A DNA stretch of 64,000 nt from Nitrospirales bacterium (GTDB lineage: Bacteria; Nitrospirota; Nitrospiria; Nitrospirales; UBA8639). Below the pieces are notes generated by a model. It saw nothing but the letters and a program-made list of their open reading frames with translations. It did not search any database and had not been told where the DNA came from. Shown here one piece after another: positions 37,945 through 47,505 of the stretch. Every line of letters starts with the position of its first letter. The stretch's first letter is position 1. The translations under genes were made by a program, and so were the position numbers. The stretch covers positions 48,939-112,938 of the forward strand of contig BQIW01000002.1 of the NCBI GenBank assembly GCA_021604105.1. The letters are read 5' to 3'.

Positions 37945-38672
37945 TGCCGCTCAAATATCGTCGTGTCCTCTTGAAAATTAGTGGAGAGATGCTCGCCGGA
38001 GAGCAAACCTACGGCATTCAACCTTCCATTTTACATAATCTCGCATCCGAAATTGCGGACGTAATTACCCTGAAGGTCGAAATCGCTATTGTGATAGGCG
38101 GTGGTAACATTTTCAGGGGTCTCGCCGCCAGTGCCTCTGGTATGGAACGAGCTTCGGCCGATTACATGGGCATGCTCGCTACCTTGTTAAATGCTCTGGC
38201 TTTGCAAAATGTTTTAGAGAGCAAAGACATCCCCACCCGTGTCTTATCGGCAATTGAAATGCGGCAGTTAGCGGAAAGTTACATTCGTCGGCGGGCTATT
38301 CGGCATTTAGAAAAAAAGCGTGTGGTTATTTTTGCCGCCGGAACTGGGAATCCCTACTTTACCACCGACACAGCTGCTGCGCTGCGAGCCATGGAAATTG
38401 GTGCGGATGTCATCATGAAAGGCACTAAGGTTGATGGAATCTATGACGCCGACCCGATGACTACACCCACGGCCAAACGCTTCACAGAATTACCATTTTT
38501 ATCGGTAATCAATAAAAGCCTGAAAGTCATGGATGCTACAGCCATCACCTTGTGTATGGATAACGATCTGCCTATCATTGTTTTCGATCTGACTTCCTCA
38601 GGAAATATCCGAAAAATCCTTGAAGGAAAGCCTGTCGGCACCATTGTTTCCAAAAATGCGCTTGTCACTTAA
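37944..38672 (+). CDS. pyrH: UMP kinase
   Basis: Phosphorylates UMP to UDP in pyrimidine synthesis; a hexameric amino-acid-kinase-fold enzyme. The 242 residues show [10 protein letters not shown] at the N-terminus, [26 protein letters not shown] and the nucleotide loop [17 protein letters not shown], followed by [14 protein letters not shown]. It is translationally coupled to tsf and is followed by frr after 14 bases. Confidence 0.97.
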   Translation: MPLKYRRVLLKISGEMLAGEQTYGIQPSILHNLASEIADVITLKVEIAIVIGGGNIFRGLAASASGMERASADYMGMLATLLNALALQNVLESKDIPTRVLSAIEMRQLAESYIRRRAIRHLEKKRVVIFAAGTGNPYFTTDTAAALRAMEIGADVIMKGTKVDGIYDADPMTTPTAKRFTELPFLSVINKSLKVMDATAITLCMDNDLPIIVFDLTSSGNIRKILEGKPVGTIVSKNALVT

Positions 38673-38686
38673 CGTGGGGAATGATC

Positions 38687-39244
38687 ATGAACGATCCAAC
38701 CATTCACAAAACCACACAGCGAATGGAGGGAGCCATTGAGCACCTCAAGAGAGAATTCTTGTCCCTTCGGACTGGTCGTGCATCCCTGGGATTACTCGAC
38801 CATATTACTGTTGATTATTACGGGACCCCCACTCCACTCAAACAGGTCGCCAACCTCGCGATTCCTGAGAGCCGGTTGATCACCATTCAGCCATGGGATA
38901 CCTCCCAAATCAGAGTAATTGAGCGTGCCATCATTAGTTCAGAACTCGGCCTCACTCCATCCAATGATGGCAAACTCATCCGTCTCCCCATTCCTCCCCT
39001 AAGTGAAGAACGACGGAAAGATTTGGTCAAACTCAGCAAAAAATATGGGGAAGAGACCAAGGTACAGATTCGTGGATTTCGGCGTGAGGGCAATGACGAA
39101 CTCAAACACCTTCACAAGGAAGGGTCACTGACAGAGGATACCCAACACCGACTTGAGGCTGAAATCCAAAAGCTCACAGATAAGTTCATCCAGGCCGTTG
39201 ATGACCTCACCAAGAAAAAGGAGGAGGAAATACTCGCGATCTGA
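38687..39244 (+). CDS. frr: Ribosome recycling factor
   Basis: Splits post-termination ribosomes together with EF-G. From ATG 38687 it has 185 residues and covers the three-helix bundle (TQRMEGAIEHLKREFLSLRT), the beta-barrel domain (VDYYGTPTPLKQVANL) and the C-terminal helix with LTKKKEEEILAI. GGGGA precedes the second of two ATGs. It lies last of the conserved translation genes before alr. Confidence 0.97.
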   Translation: MNDPTIHKTTQRMEGAIEHLKREFLSLRTGRASLGLLDHITVDYYGTPTPLKQVANLAIPESRLITIQPWDTSQIRVIERAIISSELGLTPSNDGKLIRLPIPPLSEERRKDLVKLSKKYGEETKVQIRGFRREGNDELKHLHKEGSLTEDTQHRLEAEIQKLTDKFIQAVDDLTKKKEEEILAI

Positions 39245-39253
39245 GGAATATTT

Positions 39254-40480
39254 GTGATACCGATCAGGCCATCTTCACCCTCCGACCTCCGACACTTCTC
39301 GTCTCCGATTACCGTTTCCATCAGTCTTGATGCACTAACCAGGAATTTCCAACAAATCCGACAATCGATCGGTCCGTCGACAAGAATTCTGGCCGTCATT
39401 AAAGCCGACGCCTATGGCCATGGGGCCATTACTGTGGCTCAGACCCTGGAACACCTGGGAGTTTTTGGATTTGGCGTGGCATCCGTCATTGAAGGTATAA
39501 CTCTTCGAGAGCACCACATTCACCGCCCAATCCTGGTCATGGGGCCCATCCTACCCCAGCATTTAAGCGAAATTATTCGCCACCAGCTTACACCGGTGAT
39601 TTCTCGTGCAGAAATCGTTCAACAACTTATAGAGCTCCTGTATCCTCGCACCACCCCTTTTCCCATTCATCTTAAAGTCGACACCGGATTACACCGCCTC
39701 GGCTTCGAAGCTGATCAAGCCCTCTCCCTCCTAAGCAGGCTATCACTCTCGACTTCCCCCATTGAAATAGAAGGCCTTTTGAGCCATTTTGCAGATGCCG
39801 ACAATCAGGATCACACCTTAACCAATGTTCAAATCCAAAAATTTTTGGCCTTTATCGACCAAGCAAGGCAAATAGGAGTCCAACCACCTATTCTTCATAT
39901 GGCCAATAGTGCAGGAATCCTTTTTCATCCAACTGCCCACTTGGGAATGGTCAGACCTGGATTAATGTTATATGGATACGCACCTCGGCAGGAGAGTTCT
40001 TCCCAATCCCTCCCCACTCTTGAACCGGTGATGCAAGCGACCACATACGTGGCCCATCTCCGGTCTCTACAACCTGGTGAAATTGTGGGATATAATGCTT
40101 TATTCCGTACACGGAGGCCATCTCAAATCGCCGTCTTGCCGGTGGGATATACCCACGGATTTCCCAGACACCTAACGGGAGTCGGACATGTCCTCATCAA
40201 AGGAGAACGAGCCCCCATCATTGGCAAAATTTGCATGGATATGATGATGGTGGATGTCACGGACATTTCCCATCCAACGGTTGGAGAAGAGGTCGTGTTA
40301 CTGGGGAAACAGGGAACACGGGAAATAACAGCTGAGGATCATGCCGGATGGTTGAAAACGATTCCCTATGAAGTGTTGTGCGGAATCGGAGGAAAAGCGA
40401 ACCGGATTTATCTTCCCCAAATACTTACCCCCTCACCTTCACACACCTCAGCCCAGTCGGCAAAAAAAACATTGAAATAA
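39254..40480 (+). CDS. alr: Alanine racemase
   Basis: PLP enzyme that interconverts L- and D-alanine for cell-wall synthesis. The 408 residues include the PLP-lysine motif AVIKADAYGHG, HLKVDTGLHRLGF, HMANSAG, MVRPGLMLYGYAP and the catalytic-tyrosine region VGYNALFRTRRPSQIAVLPVGY. It starts with GTG, with GAGGA upstream, 9 bases after frr. It ends close to a convergent gene, with no clear terminator in the 60-base gap. Confidence 0.96.
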   Translation: MIPIRPSSPSDLRHFSSPITVSISLDALTRNFQQIRQSIGPSTRILAVIKADAYGHGAITVAQTLEHLGVFGFGVASVIEGITLREHHIHRPILVMGPILPQHLSEIIRHQLTPVISRAEIVQQLIELLYPRTTPFPIHLKVDTGLHRLGFEADQALSLLSRLSLSTSPIEIEGLLSHFADADNQDHTLTNVQIQKFLAFIDQARQIGVQPPILHMANSAGILFHPTAHLGMVRPGLMLYGYAPRQESSSQSLPTLEPVMQATTYVAHLRSLQPGEIVGYNALFRTRRPSQIAVLPVGYTHGFPRHLTGVGHVLIKGERAPIIGKICMDMMMVDVTDISHPTVGEEVVLLGKQGTREITAEDHAGWLKTIPYEVLCGIGGKANRIYLPQILTPSPSHTSAQSAKKTLK

Positions 40481-40540
40481 CTCCTCAGCACACCATTGTC
40501 TTCACAATACGGCCACCCAGGACGGCCAAACCTTTCCGAA

Positions 40541-40852
40541 TCATGACGTTTTCAGCTTCCGCTTCAAACGTTTCTCCACGCTCCCCACCTTGCCGGCCAG
40601 CCGGCCTTTGTGGCCACGCCGGTAATCAACCTTAATCACACAAGAAATCCGCGGACAATCCTTTTTCATCCTGGCATAGCATTGCTTCACGACTCGAAAC
40701 ACGTCATCCCATTCGCCTTCTAACACCGTTCCCATGGGATTGAGGCGATACTCCACACCGCTTTTATCAATCAGGTCCAGTGACCGGGACACATATTTTC
40801 CGACACTTTCACCCTTCCCAAGAGGTGACATGCTAAATTCCAACAGCACCAT
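40541..40852 (-). CDS. Thiamine-binding-like protein (MTH1187/YkoF, DUF77 family)
   Basis: A 103-residue ferredoxin-fold protein. MVLLEFSMSPLGKGESV at the start and SGVEYRLNPMGTVLEGEWDDV in the middle are typical of this family, some members of which bind thiamine or its derivatives. The exact role is not known. Its start overlaps the stop of the upstream dehydrogenase gene (TAATG), so the two are cotranslated. The C-terminal tail is unusually basic (KRLKRKLKTS). Confidence 0.88.
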   Translation of the reverse strand: MVLLEFSMSPLGKGESVGKYVSRSLDLIDKSGVEYRLNPMGTVLEGEWDDVFRVVKQCYARMKKDCPRISCVIKVDYRRGHKGRLAGKVGSVEKRLKRKLKTS

Positions 40853-41508
40853 TACCCACCTTCCTTTCCAACGGGCTCCACCTGCTCATCACTGGACAAC
40901 TTCCAACTATTCGGATACTGCAATTCCCCTAATAATTGAAAGCCATTGACCGCTTCCGCCAAGCGCTCCCGACGCCGCAGATCGCTCACTTCCGTACTCT
41001 TCAGCTCTTGGCGCAGGGCGCCAAGCCAATCCAGAAACTGGTCGAATTCTTCATCAAACAGCAATTCAAGATTGTGCCGAAGCACTTTCGCCAGAGCCGG
41101 TGCGGTCCCACTCGTGCTAATCGCTATTCGAAGATTCCCGCGTGTGACAAGCGCAGGCATCATGATCGTTGAGTATTCAGGCAAATCCATCGACCACACC
41201 AGGAAGCGTTCGGTTTTCGCCAGCTCAAACAAGGACTTGGCCAGGTCTAAATCATCCTTCAACACATTCATAATCAGCACAACCCCTTGGGCATCGCCAG
41301 ATCGAAAAGTCCGTCCCCGGTGGATAATCTTCCCTGAGGCGGTCAACTTTCGCAAATCAACATGAAGGGTGGGATTGACCACGGTAATTTTCGCTCCGGC
41401 ATCCAACAAGCGATGCACCTTATCCACGGCTTCCTCATCACCACCAATCACCATACACTGGCGGCCCTCCAAATCAATGGTCACTTGAAAACCTGCTTTC
41501 TTCGTCAT
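40852..41508 (-). CDS. Precorrin-2 dehydrogenase / sirohydrochlorin ferrochelatase-like (CysG N-terminal type)
   Basis: A 218-residue single-domain protein like Met8 or the N-terminal half of CysG, which oxidises precorrin-2 with NAD+ and can insert iron to give sirohaem. It has DLEGRQCMVIGGDEEAVDKV (NAD-binding GGG-type loop), GVVLIMNVLKDDLDLA, and MMPALVTRGNLRIAISTSGTAPALA. The ribosome binding site is strong (AAAGGAGG). No uroporphyrinogen methyltransferase domain is attached. It is probably in one transcript with the DUF77-type gene. Confidence 0.87.
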   Translation of the reverse strand: MTKKAGFQVTIDLEGRQCMVIGGDEEAVDKVHRLLDAGAKITVVNPTLHVDLRKLTASGKIIHRGRTFRSGDAQGVVLIMNVLKDDLDLAKSLFELAKTERFLVWSMDLPEYSTIMMPALVTRGNLRIAISTSGTAPALAKVLRHNLELLFDEEFDQFLDWLGALRQELKSTEVSDLRRRERLAEAVNGFQLLGELQYPNSWKLSSDEQVEPVGKEGG

Positions 41509-41719
41509 GAATATCCTCCTTTAGAAACCGAGACATCTTACCCAAGATACGCGGCGAGGGGAAAGAGGGAAATGCCCGGTCCCGGGGCACACACTATCCC
41601 ATATGTTACAGACACCACCACAAGAGGAAAGGGACACCAGGAAAAACGTCGGGAGAGCCGTGTAGCGGAACCTTCATCACAGAAGCGGTAAGGAACCCGC
41701 AGGAGTAATGAGGTAGGCC

Positions 41720-42619
41720 TCAATCAACTGAATGCTGGAGACTTTCTGAACTTTGAATTCCGAGAGACTCATAGATTTTCAGCGTAGCCTTCGATTTATT
41801 CAAGGTGTAAAAATGGATCCCCTTCACTTTCTGATCAACCAGATCCACCACCTGTTCGGTTGCCCAATGAATACCTACCCGTTCCGCATAGTCATCATTC
41901 TCGGCTCGATCCATAGCCCGTAACAGCTTGGCAGGAATACGGGCGCCAAGTGCCAGCTCGGACATACGGGCCATACCCTTTCGAGAAATAATCGGCATAA
42001 TGCCCGCGATGATCGGCACTTTGATGCCCACGACTTCGCAACGTTCACAAAAATCAAAAAAGTCCCGATTATCAAAAAACAATTGGGTACAAATATAATC
42101 GGCCCCCGCATCAACTTTCCGCTTCAGATTGTCCATTTCCGATAGCCGGTTTGGAGTGCCGGGATGCCCTTCCGGAAATCCCGCTACGCCCACACCCATC
42201 TCAGGAAACTGCTGTTTAATAAAACACACCAGATCAGACGCAAAGTGAAAGCCATCTTCGGGTATCTGGACCTCCGTGCTTCCCTTGGGAGGATCTCCCC
42301 TCAAAGCCATAATGTTATGAATACCGCTCTCCTGGTATTTCGAGAGGATATGATGAATTTCGTCACGTCTGGACCCCACGCAGGTCAAATGTGACACAAT
42401 GGTCAAATCGGTTTCCCGCTGGAGTTTTACCACTAAATCATGGGTGCGTTCACGGGTTGATCCGCCAGCACCATAGGTTACACTGACATACGCAGGCTTT
42501 AACGGCATGAGGGCCGAAATCGATTCAAAGAGTTCTTGAAACCCCCGTTCCGTTTTTGGGGGAAAAAATTCAAAACTAATCGCAGGATTATACGTTCGCA
42601 ACACTTCTGAAATATGCAT
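41720..42619 (-). CDS. metF: Methylenetetrahydrofolate reductase
   Basis: Reduces 5,10-methylene-THF to 5-methyl-THF for methionine synthesis, using FAD. The 299 residues fit the bacterial enzyme. Motifs are ISFEFFPPKTERG at the N-terminus, YVSVTYGAGGSTRERTHD, ALRGDPPKG and GADYICTQLFFDN. AGGAG lies close to the ATG. It follows the membrane protein gene by 32 bases in the same direction and so may be cotranscribed with it. Confidence 0.97.
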   Translation of the reverse strand: MHISEVLRTYNPAISFEFFPPKTERGFQELFESISALMPLKPAYVSVTYGAGGSTRERTHDLVVKLQRETDLTIVSHLTCVGSRRDEIHHILSKYQESGIHNIMALRGDPPKGSTEVQIPEDGFHFASDLVCFIKQQFPEMGVGVAGFPEGHPGTPNRLSEMDNLKRKVDAGADYICTQLFFDNRDFFDFCERCEVVGIKVPIIAGIMPIISRKGMARMSELALGARIPAKLLRAMDRAENDDYAERVGIHWATEQVVDLVDQKVKGIHFYTLNKSKATLKIYESLGIQSSESLQHSVD

Positions 42620-42651
42620 GCTCCTACCTTAAATTGCTCACCAAGATTTGT

Positions 42652-43740
42652 CTAGTCTCCAGCACGGTTTGCCCCTGTTTGAAGAACAGTAAGGGGCCAT
42701 ACGCACCAACGAACGAGAATCACTCCAAGAAGACCTGTCAGAACTAAAACGGTCAGAAGATGAAACAGTGTCGGATTTCCAATCGCAATGGGAATCCCCT
42801 GTGCCTGCAGGGTGCCCAGGAACATCACATACCGAATCATCCCCATCAGCACCAGCGTAACCACCGTACAAATGAGCCCTCCCCAAACAAGCCCTTTGAC
42901 TTGCGGCACCATAAATGATGCATTCAATAAGACCATGGCCAGCAACGCAGTCGTTACCCCCACAAAGAAAAATGCAGAGGACAAACTTGCCCCATCAATC
43001 AGTCCTCCCCTGGGCGCCTCATTCAAGACGAGAAACAACCAGGGCCCGATCAGCACTTGCGGGACCAGCCCGGTTAACACCCATCCCACTCCAAAACGAA
43101 CACGCTCATCAGAAGGAAGGAAGCGAGATGGAACGGTTGAGGCGGATCCATTCGACCCACCGGACCAACCGAGCAAACCCAGCAAGGTCACCACCAATCC
43201 CCCTGAAGCCACGCTGGCAAAAAGGAGATGGAGGCTTTTCGGAATGACCCGAGTCCAATCCACAGTCGACCATTCAAGGAGAAACCACCCACCGCCCACA
43301 TACCCTTCATGAGCCATCACATCCCATCGCCCAACCCATACAATACCCGCTCCCAAAAAGAACATGCTTGTCCAGCCTAGCCAGACAAAGCCTGAATTTC
43401 TGCCAGGACATTCCTCCGGCCGGCTTTTCCAAAGGCAGATGGCTCCCAACACAAAACCCAGTATCTCTTCATAGCTCCACGGTCCCCGGGCAATATGAGT
43501 TTCCGGCAGCGGATAACCAAGGATGGCGGGAACAAGAAGACCGACAATACCGGACAACACCAATAAACCCAGCGTTAAGCGAAGGACCAAGGGGTGGAGA
43601 ACGTCGCGCAGACCTTTATGTGGGGAATCGCTCTGCCATCGATCCAACAGGGCGGTCATCAGTAATAGAAGCGTCAACCCTAACGGCAACACCATTCGCC
43701 ATACATCCAAGACCGTAAAGAGGAGAAACCCGTCAACCAT
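42652..43740 (-). CDS. Polytopic membrane protein of unknown function
   Basis: A 362-residue protein with about nine hydrophobic segments. Histidines occur in or near membrane segments, for example SLHLLFASVASGGLVVTLLG and VLHPLVLRLTLGLLVL, which resembles haem-carrying subunits of the cytochrome bd type, but the CydA quinol-binding signature is not found. The family is not recognised with confidence. It lies just upstream of metF. A respiratory or haem-related role is only an idea from the pattern. Confidence 0.7.
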   Translation of the reverse strand: MVDGFLLFTVLDVWRMVLPLGLTLLLLMTALLDRWQSDSPHKGLRDVLHPLVLRLTLGLLVLSGIVGLLVPAILGYPLPETHIARGPWSYEEILGFVLGAICLWKSRPEECPGRNSGFVWLGWTSMFFLGAGIVWVGRWDVMAHEGYVGGGWFLLEWSTVDWTRVIPKSLHLLFASVASGGLVVTLLGLLGWSGGSNGSASTVPSRFLPSDERVRFGVGWVLTGLVPQVLIGPWLFLVLNEAPRGGLIDGASLSSAFFFVGVTTALLAMVLLNASFMVPQVKGLVWGGLICTVVTLVLMGMIRYVMFLGTLQAQGIPIAIGNPTLFHLLTVLVLTGLLGVILVRWCVWPLTVLQTGANRAGD

Positions 43741-43890
43741 ATCCGTGTTCTTTCCTTAACCCATAATGTAAAAACATGGAAACCTTTCTGGCCAGACCAT
43801 GCTGAATGAACGGGAAGTCTATAGGAAATAGAACACGTCCCGTAAGGCAATGTCACCCTCAGCCGATTAATGGGTCTTCATAACCCGACC

Positions 43891-44709
43891 TTATCCGGGT
43901 AAGGCCGGAACAATCTGAAACCATCCATGATCATGAAGAAGATGAACCGGAGTCTCAAAGAGGGCAGACAAGCTGCGATCATTCAGAACGTCCACCTTAC
44001 GACCATCTTCCGTGATCCGACCCTGTTTCAACAACATGACCCGCTCAATTTCCGGAGGTATTTCATGGACATGGTGCGTTACCAAAATCACCGTTCCTCC
44101 ATGACGTATGAAATTCCGAATGATCTGAAGGTATTGAAAACAGGCTCGCACATCCAGCCCGGTGGTTGGCTCATCCAACACAAGGAACCGAGGCTCGTGA
44201 ACCAAAGTCCGGCCTAACAAGGCTCGTCGCTGTTCTCCGGTCGACATCTCACCGAACGGCCGATCTTGAAGATGGGTAATCCCGAGCGTGCGCATCATCT
44301 CAGAGCTTTTAGTACGATGCTCGAGACTGATGGGTTGATGTTCATACACATCTAAACTAGAGAAAAACCCCGAAAGAATAATTTCCAGACCGGTTGTGTG
44401 ACACGAATAGGCCTGTTGCATATCTGCAGAAATTATCCCAATCTGGGAGCGTAAGTCCCACACATTCCAGTGCTCCCTCCCCATCAACCGGATATATCGA
44501 TCCGACCCGACGACTGGATACAGTTCCCTGGATAGTAGCTTCATGAATGTCGATTTCCCTGACCCATTGGGCCCCAGGATGACCGTTGAACATCCTGGGT
44601 CAATCACAAGGGACAAATCATGAAGGACAGGCTGAGTGCCACGGTACACCGTCGCATGGTGCATCTGAATGAAAGCGGATTCCTCTGAACTCAAGATGTC
44701 ATCTGGCAT
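43891..44709 (-). CDS. ABC transporter ATP-binding protein
   Basis: An ATPase subunit of about 272 residues. Walker A is LGPNGSGKSTFMKLL, the ABC signature is MSTGEQRRALLGR, Walker B is FLVLDEPTTGLD and the H-loop is LVTHHVHEIP. The sequence is closest in flavour to ModF-like or metal/cofactor ABC ATPases. No permease or binding-protein gene is adjacent, so substrate and direction are unknown. I chose the ATG at 44709 because AGGAGGG lies 8 bases before it; an ATG 21 bases earlier has no such site. Confidence 0.9.
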   Translation of the reverse strand: MPDDILSSEESAFIQMHHATVYRGTQPVLHDLSLVIDPGCSTVILGPNGSGKSTFMKLLSRELYPVVGSDRYIRLMGREHWNVWDLRSQIGIISADMQQAYSCHTTGLEIILSGFFSSLDVYEHQPISLEHRTKSSEMMRTLGITHLQDRPFGEMSTGEQRRALLGRTLVHEPRFLVLDEPTTGLDVRACFQYLQIIRNFIRHGGTVILVTHHVHEIPPEIERVMLLKQGRITEDGRKVDVLNDRSLSALFETPVHLLHDHGWFQIVPALPG

Positions 44710-45272
44710 CCACAAGCCCTCCTGCCCCATGAACGATCAAGGAAGGCCCTCGAGTCCATATCAGGCACATGACGCCTTCTTAGAATTGGTAAAACCCATA
44801 GCCTTCAAACGAGGGCTATGCATGTCCTAGCAGATCCTCTCACCCCAAAACTCAGCAACTATATCCTTTACCAAAACAAACCGTCTCACATAAAGGCAAA
44901 TTGTTCCATCTTGAACATATCCAAACTACACATCCAGATACTACAAAAATATCGAGAAACCACCCCTTCTAGACTCTTCCTTTATGGAGGGATACAATGG
45001 CTTTCTATTCGTCTGTCCCATTGACCTTCCAATATTCCGGTATCTATTGAACCTGTTTTCACATTCATGCTATTCCCGAAATATTGAGCAGAATACTCTG
45101 CAGTGGTCCGCTGTATACTCACTAAGCACAGCCTCTTCCAATTCACAGGAAAATCTCCTTCTCTGACGGATGTTTCCGCCAAGGGAAGGTGGCACGAATC
45201 CAACAACAAACCAGACATCAAACCAGCCCCGTTCTTGGACCACCACAACACATAAGGACATACGATCTTGCT
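44710..45272. other. Intergenic region between divergent genes
   Basis: About 560 bases with no supported gene. It contains an 8-bp hairpin (44797-44820, CATAGCC/GGCTATG) of unclear meaning. Both divergent promoters should be here. Confidence 0.5.
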
Positions 45273-46391
45273 ATGGCAGGCCTAACACAAATTCCGCTTC
45301 ATCAACGAATCGTCATTGGCGTCGAAATCGAGGCGTACAGTATCAATGTCACCGATCACAAGATCGGCAGACGCCTTTCAAAACCTCGGCCTGGTCTTTC
45401 TGAGTCCGGCGAACGATTTACACGGGATGCCTCCATCGGCAGTGAATATAATAGCCGACCATTCACGACCATCCGGGAAAGTTTGTTTTTACTCAAGGCC
45501 GGTTTGCGAAAATATCTGCGAGGCCTGTATCGCAGTCGAGAAGACGAACAGGACTATCGTGTGCCGTTATTTGTGGGAGGCTGGACCAACCGGTTTGCCG
45601 GCACCCACCTCCACATCTCTGTCGCCAATCGCAAACTCACCAAACAGGAAGCAACTGCGCTGAGTTGGCATCTCCATGACCAACTCCCGTTGCTCATCGC
45701 GACAGGAGCCAATTCTCCCATTTGGGACAAAAAAGTCACGGGCAAAGCGTCCAACCGGTTTCTTCGTGGAAATGCCACATACTTCACACCCACCAAACGA
45801 GGGGATCTCACATCGGTCGATACCAGGGAACTCGTCTATAGCCAAGGCCGGAAAACCAAACCTCCCACTCTGGAAATCCGTGTTTTCGATTCCAACATTC
45901 CGGAATTCGTGGTGGCCAATTTATGTCTGGTGAAGGCGATCTGCCTTCGATGGCTCCGGAGAGAAGCCGCAGCCAATCGGATGAGCCATGCCGATTACCT
46001 CCTTGCCCGAACAGAAGCCGCCACGAAAGGCATGAAAGCCAGGCTTCCCTGGAAACGCGAATGGATGCCGGCCCCGGACTATTTAGACCAATTCTTGTGG
46101 GAACACCGTGTGGAATTCGACGCCATGGATATTCCTGAAGAAATTTATGAGGTCCTGCGCCTGCTCAAACGCAGATATAACGGAGCCCGCCTCATTCATG
46201 ATGCGGTGGCCCTAGCCATTCGCGAGCACCCGCAAACCTGGCAACGCCGTTTCGCCAAACGTTATCGCACAGGATTGGGTCACTTGCTCAGTGGCAATAC
46301 TTTGCAGGATTTTGCCACAGAACTGGAAGTGCCCTTTCCCAGTACCGAACGGGTATGGCTGGGCCGAAAACGAGCATCGATCGATGAGTAA
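45273..46391 (+). CDS. GCS2/amidoligase-like ATP-dependent carboxylate-amine ligase
   Basis: A 372-residue protein. VIGVEIEAYSI at the N-terminus (Glu18, Glu20) matches the metal-binding strand of glutamate-cysteine ligase-type and amidoligase enzymes. SIGSEYNSRPFTTIRES and GTHLHISV (His112, His114) match the next two conserved elements, and PTLEIRVFDSNIP a fourth. Such enzymes join an acidic side chain or peptide to an amine with ATP. No known member of glutathione synthesis is next to it; instead a C26-type hydrolase overlaps by 8 bases. I chose ATG 45273; a GTG at 45189 is also open. Substrates cannot be named from the sequence. Confidence 0.75.
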   Translation: MAGLTQIPLHQRIVIGVEIEAYSINVTDHKIGRRLSKPRPGLSESGERFTRDASIGSEYNSRPFTTIRESLFLLKAGLRKYLRGLYRSREDEQDYRVPLFVGGWTNRFAGTHLHISVANRKLTKQEATALSWHLHDQLPLLIATGANSPIWDKKVTGKASNRFLRGNATYFTPTKRGDLTSVDTRELVYSQGRKTKPPTLEIRVFDSNIPEFVVANLCLVKAICLRWLRREAAANRMSHADYLLARTEAATKGMKARLPWKREWMPAPDYLDQFLWEHRVEFDAMDIPEEIYEVLRLLKRRYNGARLIHDAVALAIREHPQTWQRRFAKRYRTGLGHLLSGNTLQDFATELEVPFPSTERVWLGRKRASIDE

Positions 46392-47172
46392 ACGCTATCC
46401 CGCCCCGTTAATCGGCATCACCTGCGAAGCCGTGTCTAAACGCAAGGACTTTGCGAACTACGACTTGTTATGTGATCACCGCTATGCGGCCGCCGTCACC
46501 AAAGCGGGTGGGCATCCCGTATTGCTCCCGATCAATCACCGGGAAACCCTTCGCAACCGCTATCTGGAAGGTATAGATGGATTGGTCATTGTCGGAGGCG
46601 ACGATCTGGACCCGACCTGGTATGGAGAGCGCCCTAAAAAACGCACGAAAGTTGCGTTTCAAAACCGGTCTAAATTTGAAGCCTGGCTCTACAAGGCTGG
46701 GAAAAACCGTCGGTTACCCATTTTAGGAATCTGCTATGGCATGCAGCTGATCAATGTTCTTGAAGGCGGAACCCTGTATCAACATATTCATCCGCCCAAA
46801 AAGGGCTACAATGTGGATCATGAAGGTAAAAAAAACGGGCTGCATCCGGTTAAAATCATTCAGGGCACTCGATTAGCGAAAATCCTCGGAAAAGGTCGCA
46901 AAGTAGTGGCTACGGAACACCACCAGGGCGTCCGGACACTCGCTCCCGATTTCATTCCTGCCGCCATCGCCAGCGACGGACTCATCGAAGCGATGGAACA
47001 TCCCAAATACCCTCATATCTTTACCATTCAATGGCATCCGGAACGACAACTCCGCAGCCAAACCACACAACGCCTTTTGCGGGCATTTGTTCGATCCTGC
47101 CAACACTACCAACGAACCAGAAACCCGAATCGGCTCTCGACTCATCCTAATCGCCAGCCCAAAAATTCATAA
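46384..47172 (+). CDS. Class I glutamine amidotransferase / gamma-glutamyl hydrolase (peptidase C26 type)
   Basis: A 262-residue protein with a triad: Cys117 in ILGICYGMQLINV, His218 and Glu220 in IQWHPERQ. The N-terminus PAPLIGITCEAV and VGGDDLDPTWYG fit the PuuD-like family that cleaves gamma-glutamyl bonds. The start overlaps the ligase gene by 8 bases, so the two are translationally coupled. The pair may make and break, or amidate, one isopeptide-linked product. A basic, Asn/Arg-rich tail of about 20 residues is unusual for the family. Confidence 0.85.
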   Translation: MSKRYPAPLIGITCEAVSKRKDFANYDLLCDHRYAAAVTKAGGHPVLLPINHRETLRNRYLEGIDGLVIVGGDDLDPTWYGERPKKRTKVAFQNRSKFEAWLYKAGKNRRLPILGICYGMQLINVLEGGTLYQHIHPPKKGYNVDHEGKKNGLHPVKIIQGTRLAKILGKGRKVVATEHHQGVRTLAPDFIPAAIASDGLIEAMEHPKYPHIFTIQWHPERQLRSQTTQRLLRAFVRSCQHYQRTRNPNRLSTHPNRQPKNS

Positions 47173-47505
47173 TATTATACGGGCAAGGAATAAAAAATGA
47201 GGCGAGACAAAGTAGCAGGCTGTGTCATACGGCAATCTGAAAGGTGCTAATCCGGCATGAGACATTGGCAAGGTGATCCAGCAAGCCCCCACGATCTGGT
47301 CATTCTGAGCCGGAGGCGAAGAATCTGTGCCAGAATTGAAGAGGCACACCTGGGCGGGATCCTTCCTTTCTCTCAGGATAATAAAGCCTTTTCAGGATAG
47401 AAGCATGTTACGCACGCATTTCCCATAACTCCATCAGCCATGGGGCTTTTGGCATCCTGAGAATTCTGACCAAATTATGATAACAATCCGTTGAAATTTT
47501 GGAGA
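47173..47505. other. Intergenic region with one dispersed-repeat-like element
   Basis: About 330 bases without a gene. It carries the element TCATTCTGAG...CGAAGAATCT (47298-47326), which has a relative at 50567-50593. Confidence 0.5.
47298..47326 (+). repeat. Dispersed REP-like element, copy 1
   Basis: The element GGTCATTCTGAG-N7-CGAAGAATCT is shared with copy 2 near 50567, where it reads GGTCATCCTGAG-N5-CGAAGGATCT. Similar short palindrome-like elements are scattered in many bacterial genomes. Only two copies are visible in this window. Confidence 0.5.

Noticed and set aside
44797..44820. CATAGCC/GGCTATG hairpin as a terminator
   Set aside because: No gene ends before it on either strand, and no proper T tract follows; kept only as a note in the intergenic entry.
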